A stretch of 64,000 nt of DNA from Hallella colorans (GCF_003096815.1 NZ_QENY01000010.1:1-64000); one strand, 5' to 3'. Counted from the stretch's first letter, positions 1-8,029 are shown. A program made the numbers and translations. The notes: a model not told the origin generated them from the sequence alone.

Positions 1-98
1 GTGGTGCTGTGGGAGGCTGAACTTAAATTTTCAATACCAAATCATCACGCAGGTCTATATGAAAAATGCGATGTCGCCTTTTTGAGGGTCGACTAACG
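1..98 (+). pseudogene. IS5-like transposase, C-terminal relic
   Basis: Read in one frame from the first bases, this stretch ends in WCCGR...MKNAMSPF and a stop near base 95. It matches the end of the better preserved relic at 13993-14322, which ends WCCGR...MKNAMSYF. After both stops comes the same kind of sequence (gggtcgact / gagtcgact), so the similarity continues past the gene and into the element end. Only the last ~30 codons fall inside the window. The family (DDE transposase of the IS5/IS1182 type) is judged from the longer copy. Confidence 0.5.
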
Positions 99-232
99 AA
101 TGGTTTGTTTGCCAGAATCATTGGCAAAATTAGTGCACTCACCATTCTGCAATACGCAAACTTCATTAACAACAAGCCCATTGGCAGAATTAAGTATGCA
201 CTAAATTAATTCCGCCAACGGGTGTATATTAT

Positions 233-739
233 ATGATGAGAAAGCTTTTTTTGACAATTTTGGCAATAGTAATAATGAATACGTTATCATCATGCAATTG
301 TTTTTACAAACGAAAGACCTTAAGGATTACAAACAGTATGTCTGCAACAGAGTCCCAAAGGAGAGATGCACTTGTATCTCTATATAAAGCAGACAAAAAC
401 ACAATAGTATTTGATAGCATATACATTCATATAAAAGAAGCATTTGTCGAACATCCATATAATTACAGAGATTACAACAGTGATATGTTAATAGTTGACA
501 GAGATAATTATCAATTTATAATTATTTTGTCAGGTAGAGATAGTTTGCAAAACAAAGGTTATGGAGAAACTTGGGAAATAGATGACATCCCTGCATTCGA
601 AGCACCATACACTCTTAATTATTATTTTGAGAGGCAAGCTCCACCCGATACCTTTGTGGCTAAAATCTATAACATTTGCGAATTACCTAAAAAAAAAGTT
701 ATAAAGGATATATATTTTTATAAGATGCAGAAAGAATAA
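233..739 (+). CDS. Hypothetical lipoprotein, 168 aa
   Basis: Function not recognised. The N-terminus is a short basic start (MMRK), a hydrophobic stretch and a lipobox-like LSSC ending at about residue 21, so it is probably exported and lipid-anchored. The rest is a soluble, tyrosine-rich domain without obvious repeats or catalytic motifs. The gene stands alone, is AT-rich, and lies among IS relics, which suggests accessory or acquired DNA. The start at 233 is preferred because it gives the complete signal sequence; the second Met is equally possible. Confidence 0.6.
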   Translation: MMRKLFLTILAIVIMNTLSSCNCFYKRKTLRITNSMSATESQRRDALVSLYKADKNTIVFDSIYIHIKEAFVEHPYNYRDYNSDMLIVDRDNYQFIIILSGRDSLQNKGYGETWEIDDIPAFEAPYTLNYYFERQAPPDTFVAKIYNICELPKKKVIKDIYFYKMQKE

Positions 740-785
740 TTGTTATATGAATATGACGACAGACCTCTGTTAACTCCACAGTTTG

Positions 786-992
786 TTACTGAAGTAACTT
801 GAACTTTTCCGTGAATCTTATAAGTTCACGGAAAAGGTTTTGTACGTTCTTATCAGTCGTAAGGTGCAAGAGTTTCGCCATCTGATTGTAGTTTTCCACT
901 AACTTTTGAGCCTTTTGTTTGCTCACAGGCACACCAAATGCGCTTAGCCACAATAGGAGGACAAATGATAGGGTAGAGATTCTGTTTCGCAT
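786..992 (-). CDS. Small exported protein, possibly a truncated relic
   Basis: 68 residues: a signal-peptide-like start (MRNR followed by about 17 hydrophobic residues, possible cleavage after AFG), then a charged, probably helical segment. No family is recognised. It is convergent with the lipoprotein gene at 233-739 and lies next to transposase fragments, so it may be the front end of a longer broken gene. No clear promoter is seen upstream. Coding status is uncertain. Confidence 0.38.
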   Translation of the reverse strand: MRNRISTLSFVLLLWLSAFGVPVSKQKAQKLVENYNQMAKLLHLTTDKNVQNLFRELIRFTEKFKLLQ

Positions 993-1110
993 CGTTTACT
1001 AAATATAACGTGAGTTCGACGAATTATAAGTGTCTGTAAATTTGGTGATTTGCGAAATTTGTTGCAACTTTAAAGTGTTGATATACATAGAATTACAAAC
1101 AAAAATCGCT

Positions 1111-1206
1111 ATGATCACCGAAGACAAAGTTACTGAAATATTTTGTATGGCAGATGATTTCTGCAAGTTTTTTGATGCAATGACAGCAAAATATGCGGGT
1201 GCGTAG
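1111..1206 (+). pseudogene. IS982-like transposase, N-terminal fragment
   Basis: An ATG opens a 31-codon frame, MITEDKVTEIFCMADDFCKFF..., ending in TAG. The 'KVTEIF...DDFCK' start is typical of Bacteroidetes IS982-family transposases, which run to roughly 300 residues, so about 90% is missing. The break lies just before the 3' end of the IS30 relic on the other strand. The family call rests on a short motif. Confidence 0.45.
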
Positions 1207-1230
1207 AGTCAACCAGCAAATGCAAAATTA

Positions 1231-1610
1231 CTAAACGTGTTTGAAGAACTCGCACTTAGGTGGAGAAAAGTTTAATTTTTCTCTCGGACTTTCGTTCAGT
1301 TTCTTTTGTATCGACATAATTCTCTTGTATGTGTAATGTTCAAACGAATCCTTTTAATGTTCAAACGAATCCTTTTAATGTTCAAACGAATCCTTTTTCG
1401 GTATATATTGTCTGATTAGTTTATTTGTATTCTCAATAGCTCCCTTTTGCCATGAACAATATGGATCAGCGAAGTACACGGGTACGCCTAAGAACTTTGT
1501 AATGTCCTTATGTGCCGCAAATTCAGGTCCGTTGTCTGTGGTTGTTTTTTTACATCATGCTTGTAAGACAGTAGCATGAGGTGAATGTTATCAATCCATA
1601 AGTAATATGG
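1231..1610 (-). pseudogene. IS30-family transposase, C-terminal relic
   Basis: On the minus strand the frame reads ...LLSYKHDVKKTTTDNGPEFA..., then FADPYCSWQKGAIENTNK, LIRQYIPK and finally KLNESPREKLNFSPPKCEF before a TAG at 1231. TTDNGPEF with the downstream ENTN...IRQY block is the IS30 DDE catalytic region. The frame is broken by two in-frame TAA codons, both created by a 21-bp triplication (1335-1397). The N-terminal half is absent. Part of the same fragment recurs in the direct repeat at 2924-3263. Confidence 0.8.
1335..1397. repeat. Three perfect 21-bp tandem repeats
   Basis: The unit aatgttcaaacgaatcctttt occurs three times without a mismatch. It lies inside the IS30 transposase relic. 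In the transposase frame each unit encodes KDSFEH; the two extra units end in TAA, whereas the unit joining the C-terminus continues as TAC. The ancestral gene therefore had one copy, and the expansion added two stop codons. Confidence 0.9.
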
Positions 1611-1854
1611 GAGAGGCAAGTGTGTGCATACGTCTCATTAGTTCAGATTTTTGAGCGAATATAGCCCTAAGTGTAGTTGTAAGTAACACGTATGTTTATC
1701 AAGTAGAAAGTTTTAGGTATTTGTTTAATAAGGATAAAAAGGACATAGTATAATCAATAAAACAAAAAAATTATGGTGAAAAATTACTACAAGTAGTCTC
1801 TCAAAAATCGTTTATTTGTAAAAATCCTATAGATAGCTGGCAAATATGCGAGAA
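1517..1854 (+). repeat. Direct repeat flanking the TA module, left copy (338 bp)
   Basis: Nearly identical to 2924-3263, with scattered substitutions and a net 2-bp length difference. It starts inside the IS30 transposase relic (TTDNGPEF region, minus strand) and runs about 240 bp past the recognisable transposase into AT-rich DNA with no gene. The segment between the copies carries the toxin-antitoxin pair and a broken XRE gene. Confidence 0.85.
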
Positions 1855-1923
1855 GTATCCTTGCCAATTCGCTAATATCGTAAGTATCTTAACTGGTCAT
1901 CATATTAAAGCCTATTGATGTAA

Positions 1924-2229
1924 CTATCCTATTGGCTTTGATATGTCTATGCGCAATCCGAGAGAGTTAACAAGGCGAAAGAATAGTCCTACTCCAGGCT
2001 CAATCAATCCGTTTTCTATTTTTGATATGTATGACTTGGTCGTACCTGCTTTTTCTGCCAATTCGGTTTGCGTCATTTTTGCTTCCTTGCGTGCTTGTAA
2101 AAGGATTTGCGAGGCATAAAAAGCCTTTGCCTCATTTTCAAACTGTACACGTTGCGGTGTACCCTCCTTGCCGTATTTTTCATCCAGCACGAGGTCGTAG
2201 TCTTCAATCTTGTGGTTGTTTGTCTTCAT
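1924..2229 (-). CDS. HigA-type antitoxin, XRE-family DNA-binding protein
   Basis: The 101-aa protein neutralises the toxin encoded just upstream and probably represses the operon. Residues ~38-95 form an XRE helix-turn-helix (ARKEAKMTQTELAEKAGT followed by YISKIENG). The N-terminal ~35 residues (DLVLDEKYGKEGTP) match the leader common in antitoxins of RelE/HigB pairs. Its start overlaps the end of the toxin gene by 26 bp, so the toxin is translated first (HigBA order). Cognate pairing is inferred from overlap and length. Confidence 0.85.
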   Translation of the reverse strand: MKTNNHKIEDYDLVLDEKYGKEGTPQRVQFENEAKAFYASQILLQARKEAKMTQTELAEKAGTTKSYISKIENGLIEPGVGLFFRLVNSLGLRIDISKPIG

Positions 2230-2539
2230 AATATGCTTCCTTTATCTTTAGTGCTTTTTCTATTTCTTGTCTGGGTGTTTTCTGTGTCTTTTTGTGAAAG
2301 CCATTGAACAGCACCACGATTTGTCCGTTGTCAAAAATAAAGAATACACGGTAGATATTGCTCTCGTATTCAATTCGCAATTCAAACAATCCATCTCTGA
2401 TTGCTTTGACAAACTTTGACGAAAGTCTTTCCTGTGTTTTCAGTAGCTGCAAGGCGTAGTCTATCTTTCGCTGCACTTTCTCATCCAACGTCTGCATGAA
2501 TGCCTGAAAATAGCCACCGTATGTTCTTATTCGTCTCAT
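2204..2539 (-). CDS. RelE/HigB-family toxin (Gp49-like)
   Basis: 111-aa type II toxin, expected to cut mRNA at the ribosome. The pattern 'ELRIEYESNIYRVFFIF...VVLFNGFHKKTQKTP' is characteristic of the phage-derived Gp49-like/HigB branch (family knowledge): a core beta-sheet with basic C-terminal KKTQKTP residues. It is the first gene of the operon and overlaps the antitoxin by 26 bp. The start MRRIRTYGGYF matches the usual family N-terminus. A good -7 box ends only about 5 bp before this ATG, so the mRNA may be leaderless. Confidence 0.85.
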   Translation of the reverse strand: MRRIRTYGGYFQAFMQTLDEKVQRKIDYALQLLKTQERLSSKFVKAIRDGLFELRIEYESNIYRVFFIFDNGQIVVLFNGFHKKTQKTPRQEIEKALKIKEAYYEDKQPQD

Positions 2540-2543
2540 ACTG

Positions 2544-2574
2544 CAAAAGTAATAAAAGTTTCTATATATAACAA
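2544..2574 (-). promoter_or_regulatory. Promoter of the toxin-antitoxin operon
   Basis: On the minus strand TACTTTTG (2551-2544) fits the Bacteroidetes -7 consensus TAnnTTTG, with a TTG at 2574-2572 placed 20 bp upstream where the -33 element is expected. The predicted transcript start is at or within 2-3 bases of the toxin ATG at 2539. Confidence 0.6.
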
Positions 2575-2615
2575 CTTTTTCTGCTGTTTTTTCTACCGTA
2601 TAGTAAAATTAGGCA

Positions 2616-2921
2616 TTATTTCATCATAAGTGCAACTACTCCTCCTGTTTTCAACTTTCCGACTATCTCTTCTAATTCTTCTACCGAAGTAATCTCCCTC
2701 AACTCGCCGTTGTGCTTGATGATAGCAGAGAAAGAGGAAATTTCGTCTTGGAAGAAGTCCACTACCTTGCAGCCGATAGCATTTGCTATCCGTTCCAAAG
2801 TGCCTATTGTAGGGTTACGGCTCATTTTCTGACTAAGCGTTAACTCTTGAAATCCCCATTTTTCTTGCTACTTCCTCAATGGTATATTTCGTATCCAATG
2901 TTTTTGCCAACCATTTGCAGT
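2616..2921 (-). pseudogene. XRE-family regulator, frameshifted and truncated
   Basis: The intact part (from 2825 leftward) reads MSRNPTIGTLERIANAIGCKVVDFF followed by a ~35-aa acidic tail. This is the second half of a small XRE repressor. Just upstream, another frame encodes its front half (KWLAKTLDTKYTIEEVARKMG), and joining them needs a one-base shift near 2850. The 5' end runs into the right-hand direct repeat at 2924, so start and promoter are gone. It is probably a second, dead antitoxin-like gene. Confidence 0.65.
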
Positions 2922-2923
2922 CT

Positions 2924-3263
2924 GCAAATTCAGGTCCGTTGTCTGCGGTTATTTTTTTACATCATGCTTGTAAGACAGTAGCATGAGTTGAATGTTATCA
3001 ATCCATAGGTAATATGGGAGAGGCAAGTGTGTGCATACGTCTCATTAGTTCAGATTTTTGAGTGAATATAGCTCTAAGTGTAGTTGTAAGTAACACCGTA
3101 TGGTTATCAAGTAGAAAGTTTTAGGTATTTGTTTAATAAGGATAATAAAGGGCATGGTATAATCAATAAAACAAAAAAAATATGGTGAGAAATTACTACA
3201 AGTAGTCTCTCAAAAATCGTTTATTTGTAAACATCCTACAGATAGCTGGCAAATATGCGAGAA
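2924..3263 (+). repeat. Direct repeat flanking the TA module, right copy (340 bp)
   Basis: Second copy of 1517-1854, in the same orientation. Its left edge truncates the XRE gene at 2616-2921. It includes the TTDNGPEF-coding part of the IS30 relic but lacks the transposase C-terminus found beside the left copy. No gene is present in it. Confidence 0.85.
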
Positions 3264-3403
3264 ATGAGAGTTTTCTATAAGTACCTATATATTATACAGT
3301 TGTAGTATTCTCTCAACAGTTTGCTTATAAGAAGTTTTCTGTTCGGTTTATCATTAAGCACTAATCGAGGTATGATTAGTGGTTAATGGGGTGACGTCTA
3401 CGT

Positions 3404-3480
3404 TCTAATCAGCTTGCCATTATGGGCTAAATGCACGTTGATTATGTATTTATCGCATGCTGGTTGCGTATTTTGCGATG
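3404..3480 (+). repeat. Decayed copy of dispersed intergenic repeat (copy E)
   Basis: ctaatcagcttgccattatg...gctaaatgcacgttgatta corresponds position by position to ctaatcgactcgccattaag...ccttaaacgcatgccgatta in the clear copies near 30.5 and 41.3 kb. It is followed by gcgtattttgcg, recalling their second module. It lies in the otherwise featureless stretch 3264-3680. Confidence 0.4.
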
Positions 3481-3680
3481 TCACGTCTGTATTTTTGGGT
3501 CATTAGTCTCGGTTTTCCTGCACGGATTGGACAATCCGCAAAGTGTTGTTTTTGGTGATTTTTTTTGACACATCAAACACATGTCACAAATTCTTCCACC
3601 CATAGTGCATGTAGCTATGCATGGAAATGGCAAGACAAGAAACGCCATAATCATCCAATATTAGCCGTCTTTCACACTAA

Positions 3681-3722
3681 CAAATAACCCTTATGTGCCT
3701 GGCAGCATATAAGGGTTATTTG
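3681..3722. terminator. Strong 18-bp hairpin beside the IS66 relic
   Basis: caaataacccttatgtgc is followed after a 6-nt loop by gcatataagggttatttg: 17 of 18 positions pair Watson-Crick, the other as a wobble. It lies just downstream of the minus-strand IS66 relic and may be its terminator or an element-end structure. No convincing U-tract follows on either strand. Confidence 0.5.
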
Positions 3723-3759
3723 TGTATTTGAAATTTGAAGGCAGTATTCTTGTTAGCTC

Positions 3760-4290
3760 CTACTCCGTCATTTCTGGCAGTGGCTTTGAAAGGACTTCTC
3801 TAATCCATTTTGCGTGGCTCTATGTCTGCTTCCCTGCAACACGCCATGCAGGTGTAGAAGATGACATCGTTCTCCGCCCCCTCTTCATTGTCGACACAGA
3901 ACAGATAATTCTTTCTTCCAAGCGTGATAGGCCTGATGGCTTGCTCCATGAGATTGTTGTCTATGTTGAAGCGTCCGTCCTGCACGTACCTGACAACGCG
4001 TATCCATACGGTGAAGGCATAACGCAACGCCTTCTCCATAGCTTAGCCAGCGGTGTACTGCTTGTGTACATCCAGCATATAAGTCTCCAAATACTTAAGG
4101 ATGGGGTAAGCTTTAGCTTTTCGCTCCGTCTCAACTTCCTCGGGTGGGGCTTTCTTGTGCCTGAGGTTTTCCTCCAACTCATAAAGCATGGCTATCGTTT
4201 CGATAAATATGGGCGGCATTTTTATCGTCAGCCGCCAGATTTTCGAAATTGCATCTCACACGTGCCATTTTTGAGTTTTACCGGACAGCA
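3760..4290 (-). pseudogene. IS66-family transposase, C-terminal relic
   Basis: Minus-strand translation gives pieces of an IS66 transposase in order: VRCNFENLAADDKNAAHIYR; then AMLYELEENLRHKKAPPEEV; then a lysine-rich ERKAKAYPILKYLETYML; then ALRYAFTVWIRVVRYVQDGR with FNIDNNLMEQAIRPITLGRK and NYLF; and finally REVLSKPLPEMTE before TAG at 3760-3762. The pieces lie in different frames, with shifts near 4190 and 3808, and TAA interrupts HKQYTAG-stop-AMEKAL. NNLMEQAIRP...GRKNYLF is the IS66 signature. The gene is dead and 5' truncated. Confidence 0.85.
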
Positions 4291-4324
4291 ATAACCAACA
4301 AGTTATGCCAGTGTTAAAATCCGA

Positions 4325-4759
4325 TTATTTTCGATCGTCCACATTATCACCCTCTGTAGGCGAGAGCAGCTCTTTGAAATTGGTGTTTCCGCTTTTCACC
4401 AAGATATTATACCATTGCAAGAGTTTTTTTATGTCACTGTCATGCACGCGATCTTGGTCATAGTTGGGCAATATTTCAGCAAAATACACACGAAGGTCTT
4501 TGCTCGAACACTTCTTATAATTGATAGAAGCCTCTTTGTTATCCTCTTTTTTCCCAACATTGGCAAACACTTGCCACAAAGGCACATCATCCTCGTTGGT
4601 GTACATTGCAATATCAGCCAAACTTGTTACCCTATCAGATGCGAACACTGGCATACGGCGACCAGGCTCTTCGAGCGTCTCTACTATGAGGTTTGCCTTG
4701 CCACGTGACACGAGTTTGTATAGTCCTGGCTTACCAGAAATTGACAGTATTGTTTCCAT
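4325..4759 (-). CDS. DUF5606 family protein
   Basis: 144-aa cytosolic protein of unknown function, conserved in Bacteroidetes. It opens METILSISGKPGLYKLVSRG, the typical start of DUF5606, a small SH3-like N-terminal domain followed by a helical region; the C-terminus is acidic. It is the last gene of a leftward operon, one base after the coaE stop. Beyond it lie only IS relics, so the operon may once have been longer. No signal peptide or membrane segment is present. Confidence 0.8.
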   Translation of the reverse strand: METILSISGKPGLYKLVSRGKANLIVETLEEPGRRMPVFASDRVTSLADIAMYTNEDDVPLWQVFANVGKKEDNKEASINYKKCSSKDLRVYFAEILPNYDQDRVHDSDIKKLLQWYNILVKSGNTNFKELLSPTEGDNVDDRK

Positions 4760-4760
4760 T

Positions 4761-5327
4761 TTATTTCTTGTTTATATTGTTAAATAATTCTTTAAATTGT
4801 TCTTCTATATTTTTTTCACCATCGTTTATTATAACGTAGTTTGACCGGCTCTCCATTTTCTCTTGCGACATTTGGCAGTTTATCCACTGCAAGGCCTTCT
4901 CTTCACTGATGCCATCGCGCCGCATAATGCGGTTAATTCGTATTTTGAGCGGAGCGCTAACGCATACGATACAGTCGAAATCGACACGTTTGTCAAACCC
5001 ACTTTCAAAGAGAATGGCACTCTCCAACCATGAGTAGCCGCTGCGTATGAAATCAAGAGCGACTGCTGGATGAACCACATCATTAACAGCTTGTTTGTTT
5101 TGTGCGGATTTTAGAATATATTGAGCCAATATTTTTTTTTGCAACACGCCATCCGTATAGACCTCGTTACCTACAAGTTGGCGTAGGGATTGCTGGATAC
5201 GTATATCTTCAGCCAATAATCGTTTAGCCGCCGCATCACAGTCATAGACATGTATACCAAGTTGTCGAAGATATTGGCACACATAGCTTTTTCCACTTCC
5301 TATACCACCAGTTATCGCTATTTTCAT
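4761..5327 (-). CDS. coaE: Dephospho-CoA kinase
   Basis: Catalyses the last step of coenzyme A synthesis: ATP-dependent phosphorylation of the 3'-hydroxyl of dephospho-CoA in the cytosol. The P-loop GGIGSGKS sits at residues 7-14, followed by the family's YDCDAAAKRLL (Asp of the substrate-binding DxD-like motif). H-P-A-V near residue 83 and the lid-region RxxR (RINRIMRRDG) are also present. At 188 aa it is slightly short for the family. It starts 3 bp after the ybbR-like gene, so translation is probably coupled. Confidence 0.93.
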   Translation of the reverse strand: MKIAITGGIGSGKSYVCQYLRQLGIHVYDCDAAAKRLLAEDIRIQQSLRQLVGNEVYTDGVLQKKILAQYILKSAQNKQAVNDVVHPAVALDFIRSGYSWLESAILFESGFDKRVDFDCIVCVSAPLKIRINRIMRRDGISEEKALQWINCQMSQEKMESRSNYVIINDGEKNIEEQFKELFNNINKK

Positions 5328-5330
5328 GGT

Positions 5331-6308
5331 CTATTGTTCGATGAGATAGTCCACCTGTTCCATTTCCATTCTGACGTTACCCACACCGCGAGGCTTGTTT
5401 TGCAAATAAAGTTTACACTTCTCACTTCTCCGGGCAGCCACTTCTCGATAGTCTACCACAACCCTAAAGTCAGACGACTTGATAGTTCTGAATATACTAG
5501 CCCCTACCGTGAAATGTACCCTTACCTTCTGTGGGAATGTCCGAACGGTTAAATTCTCTGGTTTGTTGATGGCCGTGATAGGTACAACCACACTCTCTTC
5601 TGTCAATATATCGGGATATAATGATAACTTGACACTCTGCGGCACAATCTTCACTCCTGTCATAGCCTTCAATCTTACCGTTTTCACCACCGTATCGTCA
5701 AAGTTGACAACGTTTTGATATTCGGTAAAAACCGCATTGATACTATCTAATTTTGCTGCCGACGCGTAAATTATCACCTTATCTGGAACAAACTGAACGT
5801 GGGATAAATAATAGTTCTTGCGAGGAATGATATTACCTACAAGTTTCACCTTCACTCTCTTGTTACGTCCATAGTTAAAATAAAAATCAGGTTTTTCTAT
5901 TTTGACAGACACGATTGTTGAAGATGCGAATATCCTTTGTCTCACCAATCGCTGCAAATCAGACAATGGGATTTGACCATGACCAGACTGCTTATTAGCG
6001 TAAGTTGAGAAGTTGAGCACAATGGGGCGTATGCGTTTGCTTAAAGAATATGACGCCAAAATAAATCCCTTGTCACGCACAGTGACATACATCGTGTCTG
6101 AAATATCAGTGGTTATCACCACGTTTTTGGGCACGCCGTTAATACGAACAGCCACTGGAAGTTCTCTCTCATAAGTTTCATTGAGCGTCATCATCAACCA
6201 GAAGATGCCGCTGAGAAAAAGAAAGAATAGAAAAATCAAGAACTCCTTGTTCAGCAATCCGAACAAGAAGTTCCTGACGATATGATATATTTTCTTCAGT
6301 CTATGCAT
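5331..6308 (-). CDS. YbbR-like domain protein (CdaR-like)
   Basis: 325 aa with one membrane-spanning segment near residues 20-40 (FLIFLFFLFLSGIFWLMMTL) after a basic N-terminus, so a short cytoplasmic tail and a large extracytoplasmic part. The body contains repeated ~80-residue YbbR-type beta domains (for example ELPVAVRINGVPKNVVITTD, VKVKLVGNIIPRKNYYLS). Homologues in Firmicutes (CdaR) control the c-di-AMP cyclase; in Bacteroidetes the role is unknown and the gene usually sits between yajC and coaE, as here. It overlaps yajC by 8 bp. Confidence 0.85.
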   Translation of the reverse strand: MHRLKKIYHIVRNFLFGLLNKEFLIFLFFLFLSGIFWLMMTLNETYERELPVAVRINGVPKNVVITTDISDTMYVTVRDKGFILASYSLSKRIRPIVLNFSTYANKQSGHGQIPLSDLQRLVRQRIFASSTIVSVKIEKPDFYFNYGRNKRVKVKLVGNIIPRKNYYLSHVQFVPDKVIIYASAAKLDSINAVFTEYQNVVNFDDTVVKTVRLKAMTGVKIVPQSVKLSLYPDILTEESVVVPITAINKPENLTVRTFPQKVRVHFTVGASIFRTIKSSDFRVVVDYREVAARRSEKCKLYLQNKPRGVGNVRMEMEQVDYLIEQ

Positions 6309-6624
6309 TAGGTTGTTGCTGACTTACGTCCGCAAATACATAGCTCTTGTCTACGGATATGACCACGCCACGAGCAATTTCCACGTCAACAGTGTTTGTG
6401 GCGGCGTCTAAACGCTTTACTGTGCCATAGATTCCACCCCCAGTTACCACTTTGGATCCTTCCTGTAGAGAGTTTTGAAACTCGCGTATCTTCTTTTGTT
6501 TTTTTTGTTGTGGGCGAATCATGAAAAACCACATGATGGCAAAAATAACCACCATCATAATAAGCATGCCTCCCATGCCTCCTCCACCTTGAGCTGCCTG
6601 GGCAGCCAATATTAATGTACTCAT
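6301..6624 (-). CDS. yajC: Preprotein translocase subunit YajC
   Basis: Small inner-membrane partner of SecDF in the Sec translocon. The 107-aa protein has a Gly/Met-rich start (GGGGMGGM), one transmembrane helix near residues 19-37 (MLIMMVVIFAIMWFFMI), then the YajC signature RPQQKKQKK and a small beta domain (GSKVVTGGGIYGTV). Gene order nusB-yajC-ybbR-coaE is conserved in Bacteroidales (recalled, not checked). Confidence 0.95.
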   Translation of the reverse strand: MSTLILAAQAAQGGGGMGGMLIMMVVIFAIMWFFMIRPQQKKQKKIREFQNSLQEGSKVVTGGGIYGTVKRLDAATNTVDVEIARGVVISVDKSYVFADVSQQQPNA

Positions 6625-6657
6625 TGTCTATATATTATTTGATTTTCTAAAAATTAT

Positions 6658-7800
6658 CTATTCTTTCGTCATGTCCACAGGCGTTTCTTCGCTCGAAGAA
6701 TCCTCTACTTCACCAACCTCAATATTAGCCTGCATACCCAATTCGTTGTCCGTGTTGTTAGTTTCTGATTGTGTTTGCTCATTGATACGAGGCCTGTGTA
6801 CAAACCTCACAGGTCCGTTTCCCTCTTCTTTGTCACGCCTGTTATCATCGTGCGAAAAACGTTGGCGTGGCTCAGGCATGTCCTTGAGCATCTTTCCCTC
6901 GCCTATCAAGTAGCGAGCTATGGCGTCAAGCATGCCATTAATGTATGAGCCACTGCGCGGCGTGGAATACAATTTGGCCAACTCCACAAACTCATTTATC
7001 GTCACCATGACGGGAATGCCGGGGAAATTGAGCATTTCAGCGATGGCTATTTGCATGATGACCACATCCATATAGGCCAAACGAGAGAAATCCCAATTAC
7101 GAGAAGTCTCGCTCATATAGCGTTGATAATCGTCCGCATTAAGTATCGTTGCGCGAAAAAGCTTGCGTGCAAACTCTTTGTCTTCCTCGTCTTTGTACTC
7201 TGGCAGCAACTCTTGTTTGTTTTTGTTCTCAAGTTCAAACCGTTTAATGGTTTTGAGTACGAATGTGTCCACCGTCTCCTTATCGTCATTCCAATACAGG
7301 CTTTTCTCCTCCAAAAGCGTGTCTAAATCTGTATTATCTTGTATGAACAACTTATAGAGTTTACGCCAAAGCTCCCTGTCCGTTTCATAATCATTTTCAG
7401 GAGTGGACATATATTCACTGTAAATCTGGCTTTGCTCTATTTGGTTGCACAGTCTCCTCACAAACTCTATATCGTCTTCCCACGATAGTTTCTTATCCTC
7501 AAGAAAAGAATTTAGCATCTTGTTTTCCTCCAATTGCACCGCAAACTGGTTGAACGCAAATTTCTGCGAAGGCGCCTCAAGTTCCTCACGCGCCGCCCGC
7601 TGTGTCAACAAGTCCATACGTCGGCGCTCTTCTTTGGTTACAGCGACAACAAGTGCCAAGAGAAAATTATATAAATCGTATGCTTTTGATAGGCTGAAGA
7701 GCAGCTCTTTTTCTGCGATATCGATATTTTTGTTACCGTTTTGATAATATGCGTAGGTTAACTGGAGTACCTTAATACGTATTAGATCACGATTAATCAT
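6658..7800 (-). CDS. nusB: Transcription antitermination protein NusB (extended)
   Basis: Binds boxA RNA together with S10 (NusE) for rRNA antitermination. The C-terminal helical NusB core lies at about residues 200-305 (DYQRYMSETSRNWDFSRLAY...PVMVTINEFVELAKLYST). The N-terminal half is the longer version seen in Bacteroidetes. After residue ~310 comes a ~70-aa charged, low-complexity tail rich in Asn, Glu and Thr, so the 380 aa greatly exceed the ~140 aa of the E. coli protein. First gene of the leftward operon, behind a recognisable promoter at 7839-7869. Confidence 0.9.
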   Translation of the reverse strand: MINRDLIRIKVLQLTYAYYQNGNKNIDIAEKELLFSLSKAYDLYNFLLALVVAVTKEERRRMDLLTQRAAREELEAPSQKFAFNQFAVQLEENKMLNSFLEDKKLSWEDDIEFVRRLCNQIEQSQIYSEYMSTPENDYETDRELWRKLYKLFIQDNTDLDTLLEEKSLYWNDDKETVDTFVLKTIKRFELENKNKQELLPEYKDEEDKEFARKLFRATILNADDYQRYMSETSRNWDFSRLAYMDVVIMQIAIAEMLNFPGIPVMVTINEFVELAKLYSTPRSGSYINGMLDAIARYLIGEGKMLKDMPEPRQRFSHDDNRRDKEEGNGPVRFVHRPRINEQTQSETNNTDNELGMQANIEVGEVEDSSSEETPVDMTKE

Positions 7801-7838
7801 TGGTCTTATGATTCAAAGAAATTTATTTTTACTATCTG

Positions 7839-7869
7839 CAAATGTAACTAAAAATCCATATACTTGCAA
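7839..7869 (-). promoter_or_regulatory. Promoter of the nusB operon
   Basis: Minus-strand TACATTTG (7846-7839) matches TAnnTTTG, with TTG at 7869-7867, 20 bp upstream. Together with the rplY promoter it explains the 229-bp divergent gap 7801-8029, which holds nothing else. Confidence 0.6.
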
Positions 7870-7905
7870 GAAACGTCTGCATAAAACCTTATTTTTTAGA
7901 AAAAC

Positions 7906-7937
7906 TTTGCACATTTCAAATAAAAAGGGTAATTTTG
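7906..7937 (+). promoter_or_regulatory. Promoter of rplY
   Basis: TTTG at 7906-7909, a 20-bp spacer and TAATTTTG at 7930-7937 form an almost ideal Bacteroidetes -33/-7 promoter. The predicted leader before the ATG at 8030 is about 85 nt. Confidence 0.75.
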
Positions 7938-8029
7938 CATCGCATTTTCACTTTGGCAAAATGATTTCCAGTGTGATGGTGAATTAACAATACAATTTAA
8001 TTTAGAGTAACACATTTAAAAGAAAGATC

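Noticed and set aside
1335..1397. Tandem repeats considered as a small CRISPR array
   Set aside because: There are no spacers; the units are directly abutting and belong to a transposase reading frame.
1855..2923. Considered as an intact composite transposon
   Set aside because: Neither flanking repeat carries a complete transposase or visible terminal inverted repeats; at most a decayed one.
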